The notes beneath the pieces were generated by a model. The model did no database searches, was not told the DNA's origin, and was given only the letters and a program-made list of their open reading frames with translations. From assembly GCA_934754975.1 (NCBI GenBank), contig CAKVKI010000019.1, forward strand, positions 1 to 20,184: DNA of 20,184 nucleotides, given 5' to 3'. Position numbers and translations under genes: made by a program. This document shows, in pieces, positions 6,882 to 15,159 of this stretch. Source of the DNA: an uncultured Alistipes sp. GTDB lineage: Bacteria > Bacteroidota > Bacteroidia > Bacteroidales > Rikenellaceae. Each line of letters starts with the position of its first letter. Within the stretch, counting starts at the first letter, position 1.

Positions 6882-9080
6882 TCAGTTGTTGATGCGGAAG
6901 GCGCGCTGAACGCCCTTGATGCGCATGATCGAATGGATGAGCGTATCGACCACGCCCGCGCCGGGCACCTCGACGCTCACCGTGCCCGCGATGCAGCCGT
7001 TGGCCAGCGAGGCGAAGTTGATCGAGCGGATGTTGAGTTTCAGGTCGCGGCTGATGACTTCGGTGATGTGGTTGGCCATGCCGGTCGTGTCGGCGGCGAC
7101 GATGCGCAGCGAGACGCGGAACGCGCCTTCGGCCGTCGAACGCCAGCGGGCGTCGATCACGCGGTAGGGGTAGTTCTCGCGCATGCGCTTGGCGTTGGGG
7201 CAGTCGCAGCGGTGGATCGTGATGCCCGAATTGATCGTCACGAAGCCGAACACGTCGTCGCCCTTGATCGGGTTGCAGCATTTGGCCAGCTTGTACTGGA
7301 TCTTCGAGATGTCGTCGTCGATGACCAGCGCGTCCTGCGCCGCGGGACTCTCCTTGGCGTTGTGGACCTTGTTGCGTTCGGCTTCGGCCGCCGCGGCGCG
7401 GCGCTGCTCGTCGGCTTCGCCCGAAATATGGCGCGTGAGGATCTCTTTGATCGTACCCAGATCGACCTTTTGCGTGGCGATCAGGGCGTAGATTTCGGTG
7501 CCCGTGCGGACTTTGAAGTATTTGACCAAGTAGGCCACAGCCTCGTCGATCGTCAGCGGGAATTTCCAGTTCTTGAGCTTGCGTTCCAGCTCCTCGCGCC
7601 CCATGCGGGTATGCTTGGCCTGCTCTTCGCGCAGGAACGATTTGATCTTGTTGCGGGCTTTCGACGTGACCACGAAGTTGAGCCAGTCGGATTTGGGCGT
7701 CTGGTTCTTCTGGGTGAGGATCTCGACGATGTCGCCGTTGCGGAGCTGTTCGCGGATCGAAACGGCCCGGTTGTTGACCTTGCCGCCCACGCAGGTCGAA
7801 CCCAGATTGGTGTGGATGTCGAATGCGAAGTCCAGGAGCGAAGCTCCTTCGGGCAGTTTGCGCAGGTCGCCGTTGGGCGTGAAGACGAAGATCTCGCCCG
7901 AGGCGGGTTTGGCGTCGAAACGCTGCGCCAGCGAGTGGGTGGTGTCTTCGAGCAGTTCGCGCAGGCGTCCAAGCCAGACTTCGCTGGTCTGCGCGCCCTG
8001 GTTCACCCCTTTGTAACGCCAGTGCGCCGCGATACCGCGCTCGGCCACGGCGTCCATGCGTTCGGTGCGGATCTGCACCTCGACCCAGCGGCCCTCGGCC
8101 GATACGGTGGTGTGCAGCGATTCGTAGCCGTTGGACTTCGGGATCGAAATCCAGTCGCGCATGCGGTTGGGGTTGGGCGTGTAGAAGTCTGACACCACCG
8201 AGTAGGCCGTCCAGCACTGCTGTTTCTCCTGCTCGGCAGGGCAGTCGATGATGATGCGGATGGCGAAGATGTCGTACACGCCCTCGAACGGCACGTGCTG
8301 TTTGTGCATCTTGGTCCAGATCGAGAAGATCGACTTCGTGCGGCTCTTGATATGGTATTTGATTCCGAGTTTGCTCAGCCGCTCCTCGATGGGGACCAGG
8401 AACCGGGCGATGAAGGCTCTGCGTTCCTCGGCGCTCTCTTCGAGCTTGGTGACGATGTGTTCGTAATCCTTCGGTTCGAGGTATTTCAGCGCGATGTCCT
8501 CCAGTTCGCTTTTGAGACTGTAGAGACCCAGCTTGTGGGCGATCTGGGCGTAGAGGTTCATGCTCTCCCAGCTCTTCTTGCGCCACTTCTCGCGCGGGAA
8601 CATCTCCAGCGAACGCATCACTTCGAGCCGGTCGGCCAGTTTGATGAGGATGACGCGCGGGTCTTCGGAGTAGGAGACGATCAGGTCGCGGAAATTCTCG
8701 GCCTGCTCCTTGGCTACTTTCAGCTTCAGCTCCGAGATGTTGCACATTCCGATGGTGATGCCGACGACCTGTTCGCCGAAGCGGCTGCGGATGTCGGCAG
8801 TCAGGGCGAGGAACTCTTCGGCGGGGAGTTGTTTGTGGGAGAGACGGACCACGTCGTGCAGGATGGCCGAGATGGTGGAGTTGCGTCCGAGTCCCACCTC
8901 CGAGATCACGATTCCGGCGACAGCCGCGGCATGCGCCAGCAGAGGGCTGCCGTCATAGCGCGTAAGGCCCGCAAGCTTCCCGTCGGCGTAGACCAGCGCC
9001 TCGTCCACGAGTGCCTGAGTCTGCTCCGAGAAGTTCGCGCGAACGAGCGTGCGGAGTTTTTCGTAACGAGAAAAGTCCAT
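6882..9080 (-). CDS. relA: RelA/SpoT homologue, (p)ppGpp synthetase with degenerate hydrolase site
   Basis: This 732-residue protein has the full long-RSH layout: HD domain (about 25-180), synthetase (about 235-360), TGS (about 395-455), a Cys/His zinc-finger-like segment (C601, C602, H623, C625, C627) and a C-terminal ACT/RRM domain (about 655-730). Synthetase motifs are intact: SIWTKM, YDIFAIRI, RMRDWISIPKSNGYESLHTT and VEVQIRT with the catalytic glutamate. In the HD domain H50, H75-D76 and D150 remain. However, the catalytic Glu-Asp after HDVV is replaced by Arg-Leu, and the family LHNMR motif reads LEVMR. Hydrolysis of ppGpp is therefore probably weak or absent. The RMRD loop resembles the RxKD motif of bifunctional Rel/SpoT rather than ExDD of RelA. 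The gene opens the arg operon, 32 bp before the GNAT gene. Confidence 0.93.
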   Translation of the reverse strand: MDFSRYEKLRTLVRANFSEQTQALVDEALVYADGKLAGLTRYDGSPLLAHAAAVAGIVISEVGLGRNSTISAILHDVVRLSHKQLPAEEFLALTADIRSRFGEQVVGITIGMCNISELKLKVAKEQAENFRDLIVSYSEDPRVILIKLADRLEVMRSLEMFPREKWRKKSWESMNLYAQIAHKLGLYSLKSELEDIALKYLEPKDYEHIVTKLEESAEERRAFIARFLVPIEERLSKLGIKYHIKSRTKSIFSIWTKMHKQHVPFEGVYDIFAIRIIIDCPAEQEKQQCWTAYSVVSDFYTPNPNRMRDWISIPKSNGYESLHTTVSAEGRWVEVQIRTERMDAVAERGIAAHWRYKGVNQGAQTSEVWLGRLRELLEDTTHSLAQRFDAKPASGEIFVFTPNGDLRKLPEGASLLDFAFDIHTNLGSTCVGGKVNNRAVSIREQLRNGDIVEILTQKNQTPKSDWLNFVVTSKARNKIKSFLREEQAKHTRMGREELERKLKNWKFPLTIDEAVAYLVKYFKVRTGTEIYALIATQKVDLGTIKEILTRHISGEADEQRRAAAAEAERNKVHNAKESPAAQDALVIDDDISKIQYKLAKCCNPIKGDDVFGFVTINSGITIHRCDCPNAKRMRENYPYRVIDARWRSTAEGAFRVSLRIVAADTTGMANHITEVISRDLKLNIRSINFASLANGCIAGTVSVEVPGAGVVDTLIHSIMRIKGVQRAFRINN

Positions 9081-9107
9081 TTTTACCTAACCGCATAACC
9101 TTGACGG

Positions 9108-9115
9108 CAAAGATA
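9108..9115 (-). promoter_or_regulatory. -7 promoter element for the RSH/arg operon
   Basis: On the minus strand this reads TATCTTTG, an exact match to the Bacteroidota -7 consensus TAnnTTTG, 27 bases before the RSH start codon. I found no equally good promoter before argG, argD or argF', so it may drive the whole arginine train. A clear -33 TTTG is not obvious. Confidence 0.65.
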
Positions 9116-9136
9116 TGAAAAAATTTCATAAATTTG
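9114..9136 (+). promoter_or_regulatory. -7 promoter element for trhA, embedded in a palindrome between divergent promoters
   Basis: TAAATTTG at 9129-9136 matches TAnnTTTG on the plus strand, 25 bases before the trhA start. A perfect inverted repeat TATGAAA-AAA-TTTCATA fills 9114-9130, so the TA of each opposing -7 element lies at an end of the palindrome. The two promoters share this segment, and polymerase bound at one should hinder the other. The palindrome could also be an operator. Confidence 0.5.
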
Positions 9137-9161
9137 GCACGTCGGACCAATACACACGATT

Positions 9162-9818
9162 ATGACGAAGAAAAAGGATATTTACAGCCCGACCGTAGGG
9201 GAGGAGGTCGCCAATACGGTCACGCACGGCGTGATGTCGCTGCTGTCGCTGCTGTCGCTTCCTTTTGCGGCCGTATGGGCTTACGCGCATGACGCCGACC
9301 GTATTCTGGCGTCGGTGTCGGTGAGCATTTTCGTGATCTCGATTTTCCTGATGTTCCTCGCTTCGACACTCTATCATTCGATGAATCCGGCTTCGAAACA
9401 CAAGGCCGTGTTCCATATCCTCGACCATATTTTCATCTACGTCGCCATCGCCGGAAGCTACACGCCCATCGCGTTGTCGGTGATCGGAGGCTGGCAGGGC
9501 GTTTTCATCACGATCCTGCAGTGGGCGATGGTGCTGTTCGGCATCTTCTACAAGTCGCTTTCGCGCAAGACGATTCCCGCCGTGAGCCTGACGATCTATC
9601 TGGTCATGGGGTGGACGATCGTCTTCTTTCTGCCGCTTTTCATCCGGCAGGCGTCGACGCCGCTGCTGATGCTGATCGCCGCCGGAGGCGTACTCTATAC
9701 GCTCGGAGCGTGGTTCTACGCCCGCCAGGGATTCCGCTACCACCATATGGTCTGGCACCTGCTGATAAACCTGGCCGTTGCGGCCCATTTTACGGGCATC
9801 GTGTTCTTCCTGTACTGA
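9162..9818 (+). CDS. trhA: Hemolysin III / TrhA family membrane protein
   Basis: This 218-residue protein belongs to the HlyIII/YqfA family, related to PAQR receptors. Family motifs are EEVANTVTHG near the N-terminus (conserved Glu, Asn and His), STLYHSM around 68-74, DHIFIYVAIAGSYTP in the middle, and YHHMVWHL near the C-terminus. The conserved histidines are thought to hold a metal ion within the membrane. Seven hydrophobic segments can be followed along the chain, so it should sit in the inner membrane. In E. coli the relative is linked to membrane fluidity control; the hemolysin name comes from a Bacillus protein and need not imply toxicity. It is the only plus-strand gene before rpsL, transcribed divergently from the RSH gene and closed by its own terminator. 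Confidence 0.9.
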   Translation: MTKKKDIYSPTVGEEVANTVTHGVMSLLSLLSLPFAAVWAYAHDADRILASVSVSIFVISIFLMFLASTLYHSMNPASKHKAVFHILDHIFIYVAIAGSYTPIALSVIGGWQGVFITILQWAMVLFGIFYKSLSRKTIPAVSLTIYLVMGWTIVFFLPLFIRQASTPLLMLIAAGGVLYTLGAWFYARQGFRYHHMVWHLLINLAVAAHFTGIVFFLY

Positions 9819-9835
9819 GTGCGGGTTTTTACGAT

Positions 9836-9871
9836 AAACGCTCCGATTCGCTGGAATCGGAGCGTTTTTTT
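9836..9871 (+). terminator. Intrinsic terminator after trhA
   Basis: A perfect 14-bp stem (9836-9849 with 9854-9867) closes on a GCTG loop and ends in a run of seven T (9865-9871). It lies 18 bases after the trhA stop. On the opposite strand the stem is followed by only a few T, so it should act mainly on the plus strand. Weak bidirectional action at the end of the methyltransferase gene is possible. Confidence 0.9.
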
Positions 9872-9918
9872 GTGCCGGCCCGGAGGAGCCGTTGTGCCGG
9901 GGCGCAGGCCGGTTCGCG

Positions 9919-10692
9919 TTAATGCTTGTAGACGACGTAAATATGGTCTTCCGGCAGGGCGTAAAGCCGGCGGTCGGCGTCGGAGAAGGTCGCGGCGTAG
10001 TCGATGTCCGCGGCCTCGAAGCCCGCTTCGCGCAGCCGGTCGGCGTAATCTGCGCCGTAAATGCGGCGGTGGTCGTACTGTCCGAAGATGCGCGTCCGCT
10101 CTTCGGGGTCGGTGATCGAGTCGTCCTCGTAGGTCTGTTCGTAGTCCGGTTCCACGGGCGAGAGCAGGATGCCCCAGCCGCCCGGTTTGAGGATGCGGTA
10201 GAGTTCGCGCAGCGCCCTGCGGTCGTCGGCGACGTGTTCGAGCAGGTGGTTGCAGAGGATCACGTCGACCGAATCGTCGGCCAGCGGAATCTGCTGCACG
10301 TCGAAATGCAGGTCGGCCAGCGGGCTTTCGAGGTCGGCGGTGACGTACTGTCCCGGATGCCCTTTGAAATGGGGTTTCAGGTGGCGCATGATGCAGACTT
10401 CGGGCGCGATGTGGAGCGTACGGGGAAAGCTCGTCAGCAGGTCGGTCTCACGCGTGAGGTAGAGCCACAGCAGGCGGTGGCGTTCCAGCGACAGGCATTT
10501 GGGACACAGGGCGTTAGCCCGCGACTGCACATAGCCGTAAGGCATGAATCTGCGGTATCGGGAGCCGCAGACCGGACATTCGACGCCCCGGCCTTTGTAG
10601 AACAGGCCCGCGGCCGGGACGGCCCAGCCGGCGACGCGCTGAAGGAGCGGCCGCGGCACATGGTTGAGCATCCATTTGATAAGTTTTTTCAT
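9919..10692 (-). CDS. SAM-dependent methyltransferase with N-terminal Cys4 cluster
   Basis: This 257-residue protein begins at the ATG on 10690-10692; the open frame upstream belongs to the region of the GNAT gene. Two CxxC pairs (C39, C42, C63, C66) form a probable zinc ribbon before the catalytic domain. The methyltransferase part is class I, Methyltransf_11-like: TLHIAPE (92-98) stands in place of the usual glycine-rich SAM loop, followed by VTADLES (117-123), CNHLLEHV (147-154) and LKPGGWG (168-174). The substrate cannot be told from sequence; proteins of this layout occur in glycan and cell-surface gene sets, but the neighbours here do not support that. It follows the GNAT gene by 14 bp and is the last gene of the prfA-headed train. 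Confidence 0.85.
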   Translation of the reverse strand: MKKLIKWMLNHVPRPLLQRVAGWAVPAAGLFYKGRGVECPVCGSRYRRFMPYGYVQSRANALCPKCLSLERHRLLWLYLTRETDLLTSFPRTLHIAPEVCIMRHLKPHFKGHPGQYVTADLESPLADLHFDVQQIPLADDSVDVILCNHLLEHVADDRRALRELYRILKPGGWGILLSPVEPDYEQTYEDDSITDPEERTRIFGQYDHRRIYGADYADRLREAGFEAADIDYAATFSDADRRLYALPEDHIYVVYKH

Positions 10693-10706
10693 CGCAGGCG
10701 ACGTTT

Positions 10707-11264
10707 TTATTCCCGCCAGTGTTCGGGCCGGTCGAGGGCGTCGGCGCATACGACCCGGCCTTTGGGACCTGAAAACCCCTCGTCCGTCAAGGCCTGCGCC
10801 ATCCAGTAATCCGCATGTTTTTCCAGGATCGGATAAGGTGCCGGGAATCCCAGTTTTTCCGCTCCGGGGATAAATCCGTGGCGCGGGTAGTACTCCTTGT
10901 GTCCGAGTACGAAGACCAGTTTCGCGCCCCGCTCCCGCAGCCGCCGCAGCCCCTCGGCGATCAGCAGTCCGCCGACGCCCTGCTTCTGGCAGGAGGGAAC
11001 GACGGCGAGCGGGGCGAGGATATAGAACAGCGGCCGCTGCACTTCTGCTCCGGCGATGCGGCATCGGGTGAACAGGATATGGCCGACGGCCTCCCCGCCG
11101 CGCAGCGCGAGCAGCGAGACGACCGGCTCCGCGGTCGGATCGGACAGCAGGTCGGCGGTCAGTTCGGCCTCCTTGTCGTAGCCGAAGCCCCTTTTATGAA
11201 CTTCGACGATCGCGGCGAGGTCGGCGGGAACGGTTTCCCGGATGACGATATCCCCGGGCATCAT
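10707..11264 (-). CDS. GNAT family N-acetyltransferase (YhbS-like)
   Basis: This 185-residue protein has the GNAT acetyl-CoA loop QKQGVGG at 93-99, after the strand LAPLAVVP, and ends its domain with HKEYYPRHGFIP at 122-133. The pattern fits the YhbS-like group of predicted acetyltransferases, whose substrates are mostly unknown. The first of two adjacent methionines overlaps the xseB stop codon (ATGA), so translation is probably coupled to xseB; the second methionine is an equally good start. There is no link to the arginine GNAT at 6229-6849 beyond the common fold, and this one lacks the cysteine tail. Confidence 0.85.
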   Translation of the reverse strand: MMPGDIVIRETVPADLAAIVEVHKRGFGYDKEAELTADLLSDPTAEPVVSLLALRGGEAVGHILFTRCRIAGAEVQRPLFYILAPLAVVPSCQKQGVGGLLIAEGLRRLRERGAKLVFVLGHKEYYPRHGFIPGAEKLGFPAPYPILEKHADYWMAQALTDEGFSGPKGRVVCADALDRPEHWRE

Positions 11265-11452
11265 GATTCCAGTATTTTGGAAACCTCCTCCTCGGCTTTG
11301 CGCAGCCGCGATTTGCAGCCGGCGATCAGCTCCGTGGCGCGTTTGACCTCGGCGGCGAGGCTGTCCACGTCCATCTCTTCGTTGCGGAAGCGGGCGAGGA
11401 TCTTCTCGATCTGGGCCATCGCTTCGGCGTATGTCATCTCTTTTTTTGCCAT
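11261..11452 (-). CDS. xseB: Exodeoxyribonuclease VII small subunit
   Basis: This 63-residue, highly charged, helical protein has the family pattern: an opening MTYAEAMAQIEKILARF, then a second amphipathic helix and a KAEEEVSKIL end. Several XseB chains wrap around each XseA catalytic subunit to form exonuclease VII, which degrades single-stranded DNA from both ends. Length is at the short end of the usual 60-80 residues. It lies 92 bp after xseA, a normal pairing, and overlaps the following GNAT gene by four bases. The 92-bp gap contains no gene or convincing signal. Confidence 0.93.
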   Translation of the reverse strand: MAKKEMTYAEAMAQIEKILARFRNEEMDVDSLAAEVKRATELIAGCKSRLRKAEEEVSKILES

Positions 11453-11544
11453 ATCTGTTTTTTGTCGTTGCGTGTTTACTGCCGCCGTTCCGGGAGTTGG
11501 GGCCGGTTTGGGTTTGGATCGGGGGAACGTTCCCTGCGGCGGTG

Positions 11545-12792
11545 TTATTTCGGCTCGGTGCGTTGCACGGCGCCGTGGATCGTACCGTCGGCGACTTCGA
11601 TTTCGAGGGCGTCGCCTTTGCGGACGCCGCGGGCCGACACGACGGCTTTGCCGCCCGTGCGGACGACGGCGAAGCCCAGCCGGAGGATGCGCTCCGGGGA
11701 GCGTCCGGCGATCAGTTCCGCGGCGTTGTCGAGCCGTGTGGCCTGCCGTGCGAGGAAATTGCGGACCGCTTCCGGAAGCAGGGCCGAAAGGTGTTCCGCG
11801 CGCAGAAGCTGCCGTGTGAGCAGGTCGCCGCTCAGCTGGCGCAGGTCACCCGTAAGCCGTTCCAGCCGGACTTCGGACGCGTGCATGGCGGCTTTCGTGG
11901 CGTCGTGCAGCTGCAGGGCCGCGTAGTCGAGCCACCCCTCGGCCTGCGTCATCCGTTCGACGAGCCATCCGGCCACGGCCGTCGGGGTTTTGAGAGCGGT
12001 ATGGGCCACCATGTCGGCGACGCTGGTGTCCTTGTCGTGGCCGATGCCGGTCAGGACCGGCAGCGGGAACTGAGCCACATGGGCGCAGAGCCGGTAGGCG
12101 TTGAAACAGTTGAGGTCGCTGGCCGAACCTCCGCCGCGGATGAGGACTACGGCGTCGAATTCGTCCATGCGCTCCGCGACGGCGCACAACGCCGTGACGA
12201 TCGACTCTTCGGCCGCTGCGCCCTGCATGAAGGCGTCGAAGAGCGTCACCTCGAAACGATAGGGGCTTTTGGCCAATTCTTTGCGGAAGTCCTGATAACC
12301 TGCGGCGTTGGCGCTCGAAACGACCGCCACGCGCTGTACCACGACGGCCATCGGCGCTTCGCGGTTCATGTCCCAGACGCCCTCTTGCTGAAGCTGGGCG
12401 ATGGTCATCTGCCGCTGCCGTTCCATGTCGCCCAGCGTGTAGGTGGGGTCGATGTCGGTGATCTGGAGCGAAAATCCGTAGAGTTCGTGGTAATTGACGG
12501 CGACCTTGGCCAGAATCTTGATTCCGGCGGCGAGCCGCTGTCCGGTTTCGGCTTCGAAGTATCCCGCGATGCGGGGGTAAGCCGTGCGCCAGATTACGGC
12601 GCGCGACTGGGCCAGCGGAACGCCGTTGTCGCCCCCTTTTTCGACCAGTTCGAGGTAGCAGTGGCCCGAGTAGTTGACCTTTATTTCGGAGATTTCGGCG
12701 CTGACCCATACGGGCAGGGCGAAACGCTCGTGGAGGGTCTCCTTCACGAGTCGCTGCAGCTGGGAAAGGGTGATATGGGAGTGCGTCTGCAT
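11545..12792 (-). CDS. xseA: Exodeoxyribonuclease VII large subunit
   Basis: This 415-residue catalytic subunit has an N-terminal OB-fold for single-stranded DNA (about 5-115), the catalytic core with GGGSASDL at 220-227 and GIGHDKDTSVADMVAHTALKTPTA starting at 249, then a long helical region that binds XseB, and a small beta domain at the end. All key motifs are intact. It starts three bases after the stop of the preceding secreted-protein gene and is followed by xseB, so it is internal to an operon. Its job is trimming single-stranded DNA in mismatch repair and recombination. Confidence 0.97.
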   Translation of the reverse strand: MQTHSHITLSQLQRLVKETLHERFALPVWVSAEISEIKVNYSGHCYLELVEKGGDNGVPLAQSRAVIWRTAYPRIAGYFEAETGQRLAAGIKILAKVAVNYHELYGFSLQITDIDPTYTLGDMERQRQMTIAQLQQEGVWDMNREAPMAVVVQRVAVVSSANAAGYQDFRKELAKSPYRFEVTLFDAFMQGAAAEESIVTALCAVAERMDEFDAVVLIRGGGSASDLNCFNAYRLCAHVAQFPLPVLTGIGHDKDTSVADMVAHTALKTPTAVAGWLVERMTQAEGWLDYAALQLHDATKAAMHASEVRLERLTGDLRQLSGDLLTRQLLRAEHLSALLPEAVRNFLARQATRLDNAAELIAGRSPERILRLGFAVVRTGGKAVVSARGVRKGDALEIEVADGTIHGAVQRTEPK

Positions 12793-12795
12793 GGG

Positions 12796-13335
12796 TTACC
12801 GCCAGACCAGTTCTACCTGCCGGGGCATCAGCTTGCCTTCGGGAAGCTGGATGTGCAGGATGCCTTCGCTCTCGACGGGCGTGCCGTTTTTGTGGGCCGG
12901 CGTCCAGCGCGGAGCTTCGGCGACGGCTTTGAGAACGCGGCGTTTGAGGCGGCTGTCGGTCGATTCGAGTTCCTGGGCCACGACCGTTTCGCCCTCGGGC
13001 GTGACGGTATAGCGCAGGACGATGCGGGCGGCCGGTTCGTCGTCGCCCCATTTGACCTGCCGGGCAATGTAGTCGCTGAAGGTGGAGTCGGCGGCGAAGA
13101 CGGCGGACTGGTCGTAGCGGAGCGTAATGAGCATCACTCCGTTCACGGCTTTCTCGCCGTAGCGGGCGATGGTCTCCTCGTCGGCCGGAAGCATCTCGAC
13201 GTTCTCGATGTCTTCGGGCGGAATCGACGCGATCTGCTCGGTTTCGACGCCGTTGACTATACATAAAGGCTGCTGCGCCGCAACGGGAAGTGTCGCGGCG
13301 AGAAGCGCCGATATAAACAGGATGTATCTTTTCAT
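12796..13335 (-). CDS. Secreted protein combining a TonB-plug-like motif and a TonB C-terminal-like segment
   Basis: This 179-residue protein has a signal peptide (KR, then a hydrophobic run ending AAQQ near 21). Residues about 25-72 read IVNGVE, IPPEDIENVEMLPADE and ARYGEKAVNGVMLITL. This resembles the plug motif of TonB-dependent receptors, in which a YG..A.NGV.LI strand follows a short helix. Residues about 103-163 (LRYTVTPEGE, VLKAVAEAPRWTPAHKNGTPV) resemble the C-terminal domain of TonB-type energy transducers. No membrane anchor is seen apart from the signal, so it is probably periplasmic and cannot itself carry energy from the inner membrane. The function is unknown. Its own probable promoter lies upstream and xseA follows after three bases. 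Confidence 0.7.
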   Translation of the reverse strand: MKRYILFISALLAATLPVAAQQPLCIVNGVETEQIASIPPEDIENVEMLPADEETIARYGEKAVNGVMLITLRYDQSAVFAADSTFSDYIARQVKWGDDEPAARIVLRYTVTPEGETVVAQELESTDSRLKRRVLKAVAEAPRWTPAHKNGTPVESEGILHIQLPEGKLMPRQVELVWR

Positions 13336-13632
13336 GCAGTGCTTTTTCCCGATAAACGGTCGCCGCAGCGGGAATATTGCCCGGGCGATAGCGTCGGTCG
13401 GTATGTGCGAAGATAACGGTTTTGATGCGGAACGCCAAATTTTCCCGCGATTTTCAGTCGGCGGGGCGTTTTTGCGGGGTGTTCTTCGCAGGGCGGTTTT
13501 TGCAGGTCTGCGGTTGCCGGGTATTTCCGGCGCATTCTGGTGTTTCCGAAACCAGCGGCAGGGCCGGGGCGGTAACAGCGGCCCGGTTTTGGGCCGGGCG
13601 TTTGCGGATTCCGCGGCAGTGGTGCGGCGGCG
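13336..13632. other. Non-coding gap between the MGMT-like gene and the TonB-motif gene
   Basis: I see no gene in these 297 bp. They hold the promoter candidate at 13408-13439, a GC-rich hairpin around the GGCCCGG/CCGGGCC-type arms near 13578-13598, a second imperfect hairpin near 13536-13555, and two similar G-rich blocks (GGGGCGTTTTTGCGG and AGGGCGGTTTTTGCAGG) in the 13455-13510 stretch. None of the hairpins has a T tract on the transcribed strand, so a terminator for the upstream gene is not clear. Confidence 0.5.
13408..13439 (-). promoter_or_regulatory. Probable promoter for the TonB-motif/xseAB genes
   Basis: On the minus strand TTTG (13436-13439) is followed after 20 bases by TATCTTCG (13408-13415), one mismatch from the -7 consensus TAnnTTTG. 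Spacing fits Bacteroidota sigma-ABfr promoters. It lies about 75 bases before the start codon at 13335. Confidence 0.5.
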
Positions 13633-13935
13633 TTACCGGATCTCCTCCCACCCGCAGCGGGCGAGGTCGGCGCAGCCGTTGGCCTTGAAGCGTACGCCCT
13701 CGGCTTCGAGCAGCTCCCGCTGCCGCGTCCATCCGGGGACGGTGCGGCCTGCGCTGTTTACGACCCGGTGGCAGGGCAGGCTTGCGGGGGCGCCGGCGAG
13801 CGCGCGGCCCACGCGGCGGGCGTGATCCGGCATGCCGAGAAGCCGGGCGATCTGCTTGTAGCTGACGACTCTTCCGGCGGGAATTTCCGCTACGACGGCG
13901 TAAACCTCCGCGTCGAAATTCTCGGGCATGCGCAT
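13633..13935 (-). CDS. Short MGMT/ATL-like DNA alkylation-response protein with PCHR motif
   Basis: This 100-residue protein corresponds to the DNA-binding domain of O6-alkylguanine DNA alkyltransferases. It shows VVSYKQIARLLG (helix-turn-helix), ARRVGRALA with the arginine finger R40, and LPCHRVV with C55 at the alkyl-acceptor position. It has no Ada-type N-terminal domain. After the active site it reads GRTVPGWTRQRELLEAEGV, which looks like alkyltransferase-like (ATL) proteins such as E. coli YbaZ. Those have tryptophan instead of cysteine and only flag lesions for excision repair. Here the cysteine remains, so real transfer activity is possible. Two in-frame methionines (13935 and 13929) could start translation. 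It follows prfA by 21 bp and so probably shares its transcript. Confidence 0.85.
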   Translation of the reverse strand: MRMPENFDAEVYAVVAEIPAGRVVSYKQIARLLGMPDHARRVGRALAGAPASLPCHRVVNSAGRTVPGWTRQRELLEAEGVRFKANGCADLARCGWEEIR

Positions 13936-13956
13936 GGCCTGCGTGCCTTGGGCGGA

Positions 13957-15042
<1,086 letters not shown>

Positions 15043-15060
15043 AAATGTTTGTTTTGTGCG

Positions 15061-15090
15061 CAAAGATACGCAATAATCGGAAAACGGCAA
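15061..15090 (-). promoter_or_regulatory. Promoter for prfA
   Basis: The minus strand reads TTG (15088-15090), 19 bases, then TATCTTTG (15061-15068), an exact TAnnTTTG -7 element. The start codon follows 18 bases later, so the leader must be very short. Confidence 0.7.
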
Positions 15091-15103
15091 TGCACCGTCC
15101 GAA

Positions 15104-15150
15104 AAAACGGCAAAAGGGCGTTCCGCCATGCGGACGCCCTTTTGCCGTTT
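15104..15150 (-). terminator. Intrinsic terminator after the esterase gene
   Basis: Long, nearly perfect inverted arms (around AAACGGCAAAAGGGCG and its complement) close on a small inner stem with one bulged base. On the minus strand the stem ends in TTTTTT. It begins ten bases after the hydrolase stop codon and separates that gene from the prfA promoter. A-runs on the other side give it partial symmetry. Confidence 0.9.
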
Positions 15151-15159
15151 CTGTTGCAG

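Noticed and set aside
6850..8745. A second minus-strand open frame within the RSH gene
   Set aside because: It is rich in Arg, Pro, His and Gln with no motif, while the overlapping RSH frame shows every expected domain.
9836..9871. An attachment site or mobile-element end at the long inverted repeat after trhA
   Set aside because: The stem-loop-T-run form right after a stop codon is a standard intrinsic terminator, and no integrase or transposase is present.
11431..13266. A long plus-strand open frame opposite xseB, xseA and the TonB-motif gene
   Set aside because: It spans several genuine genes and gaps on the other strand, and its Asp/Arg/Gly-rich translation is typical of an antisense shadow.
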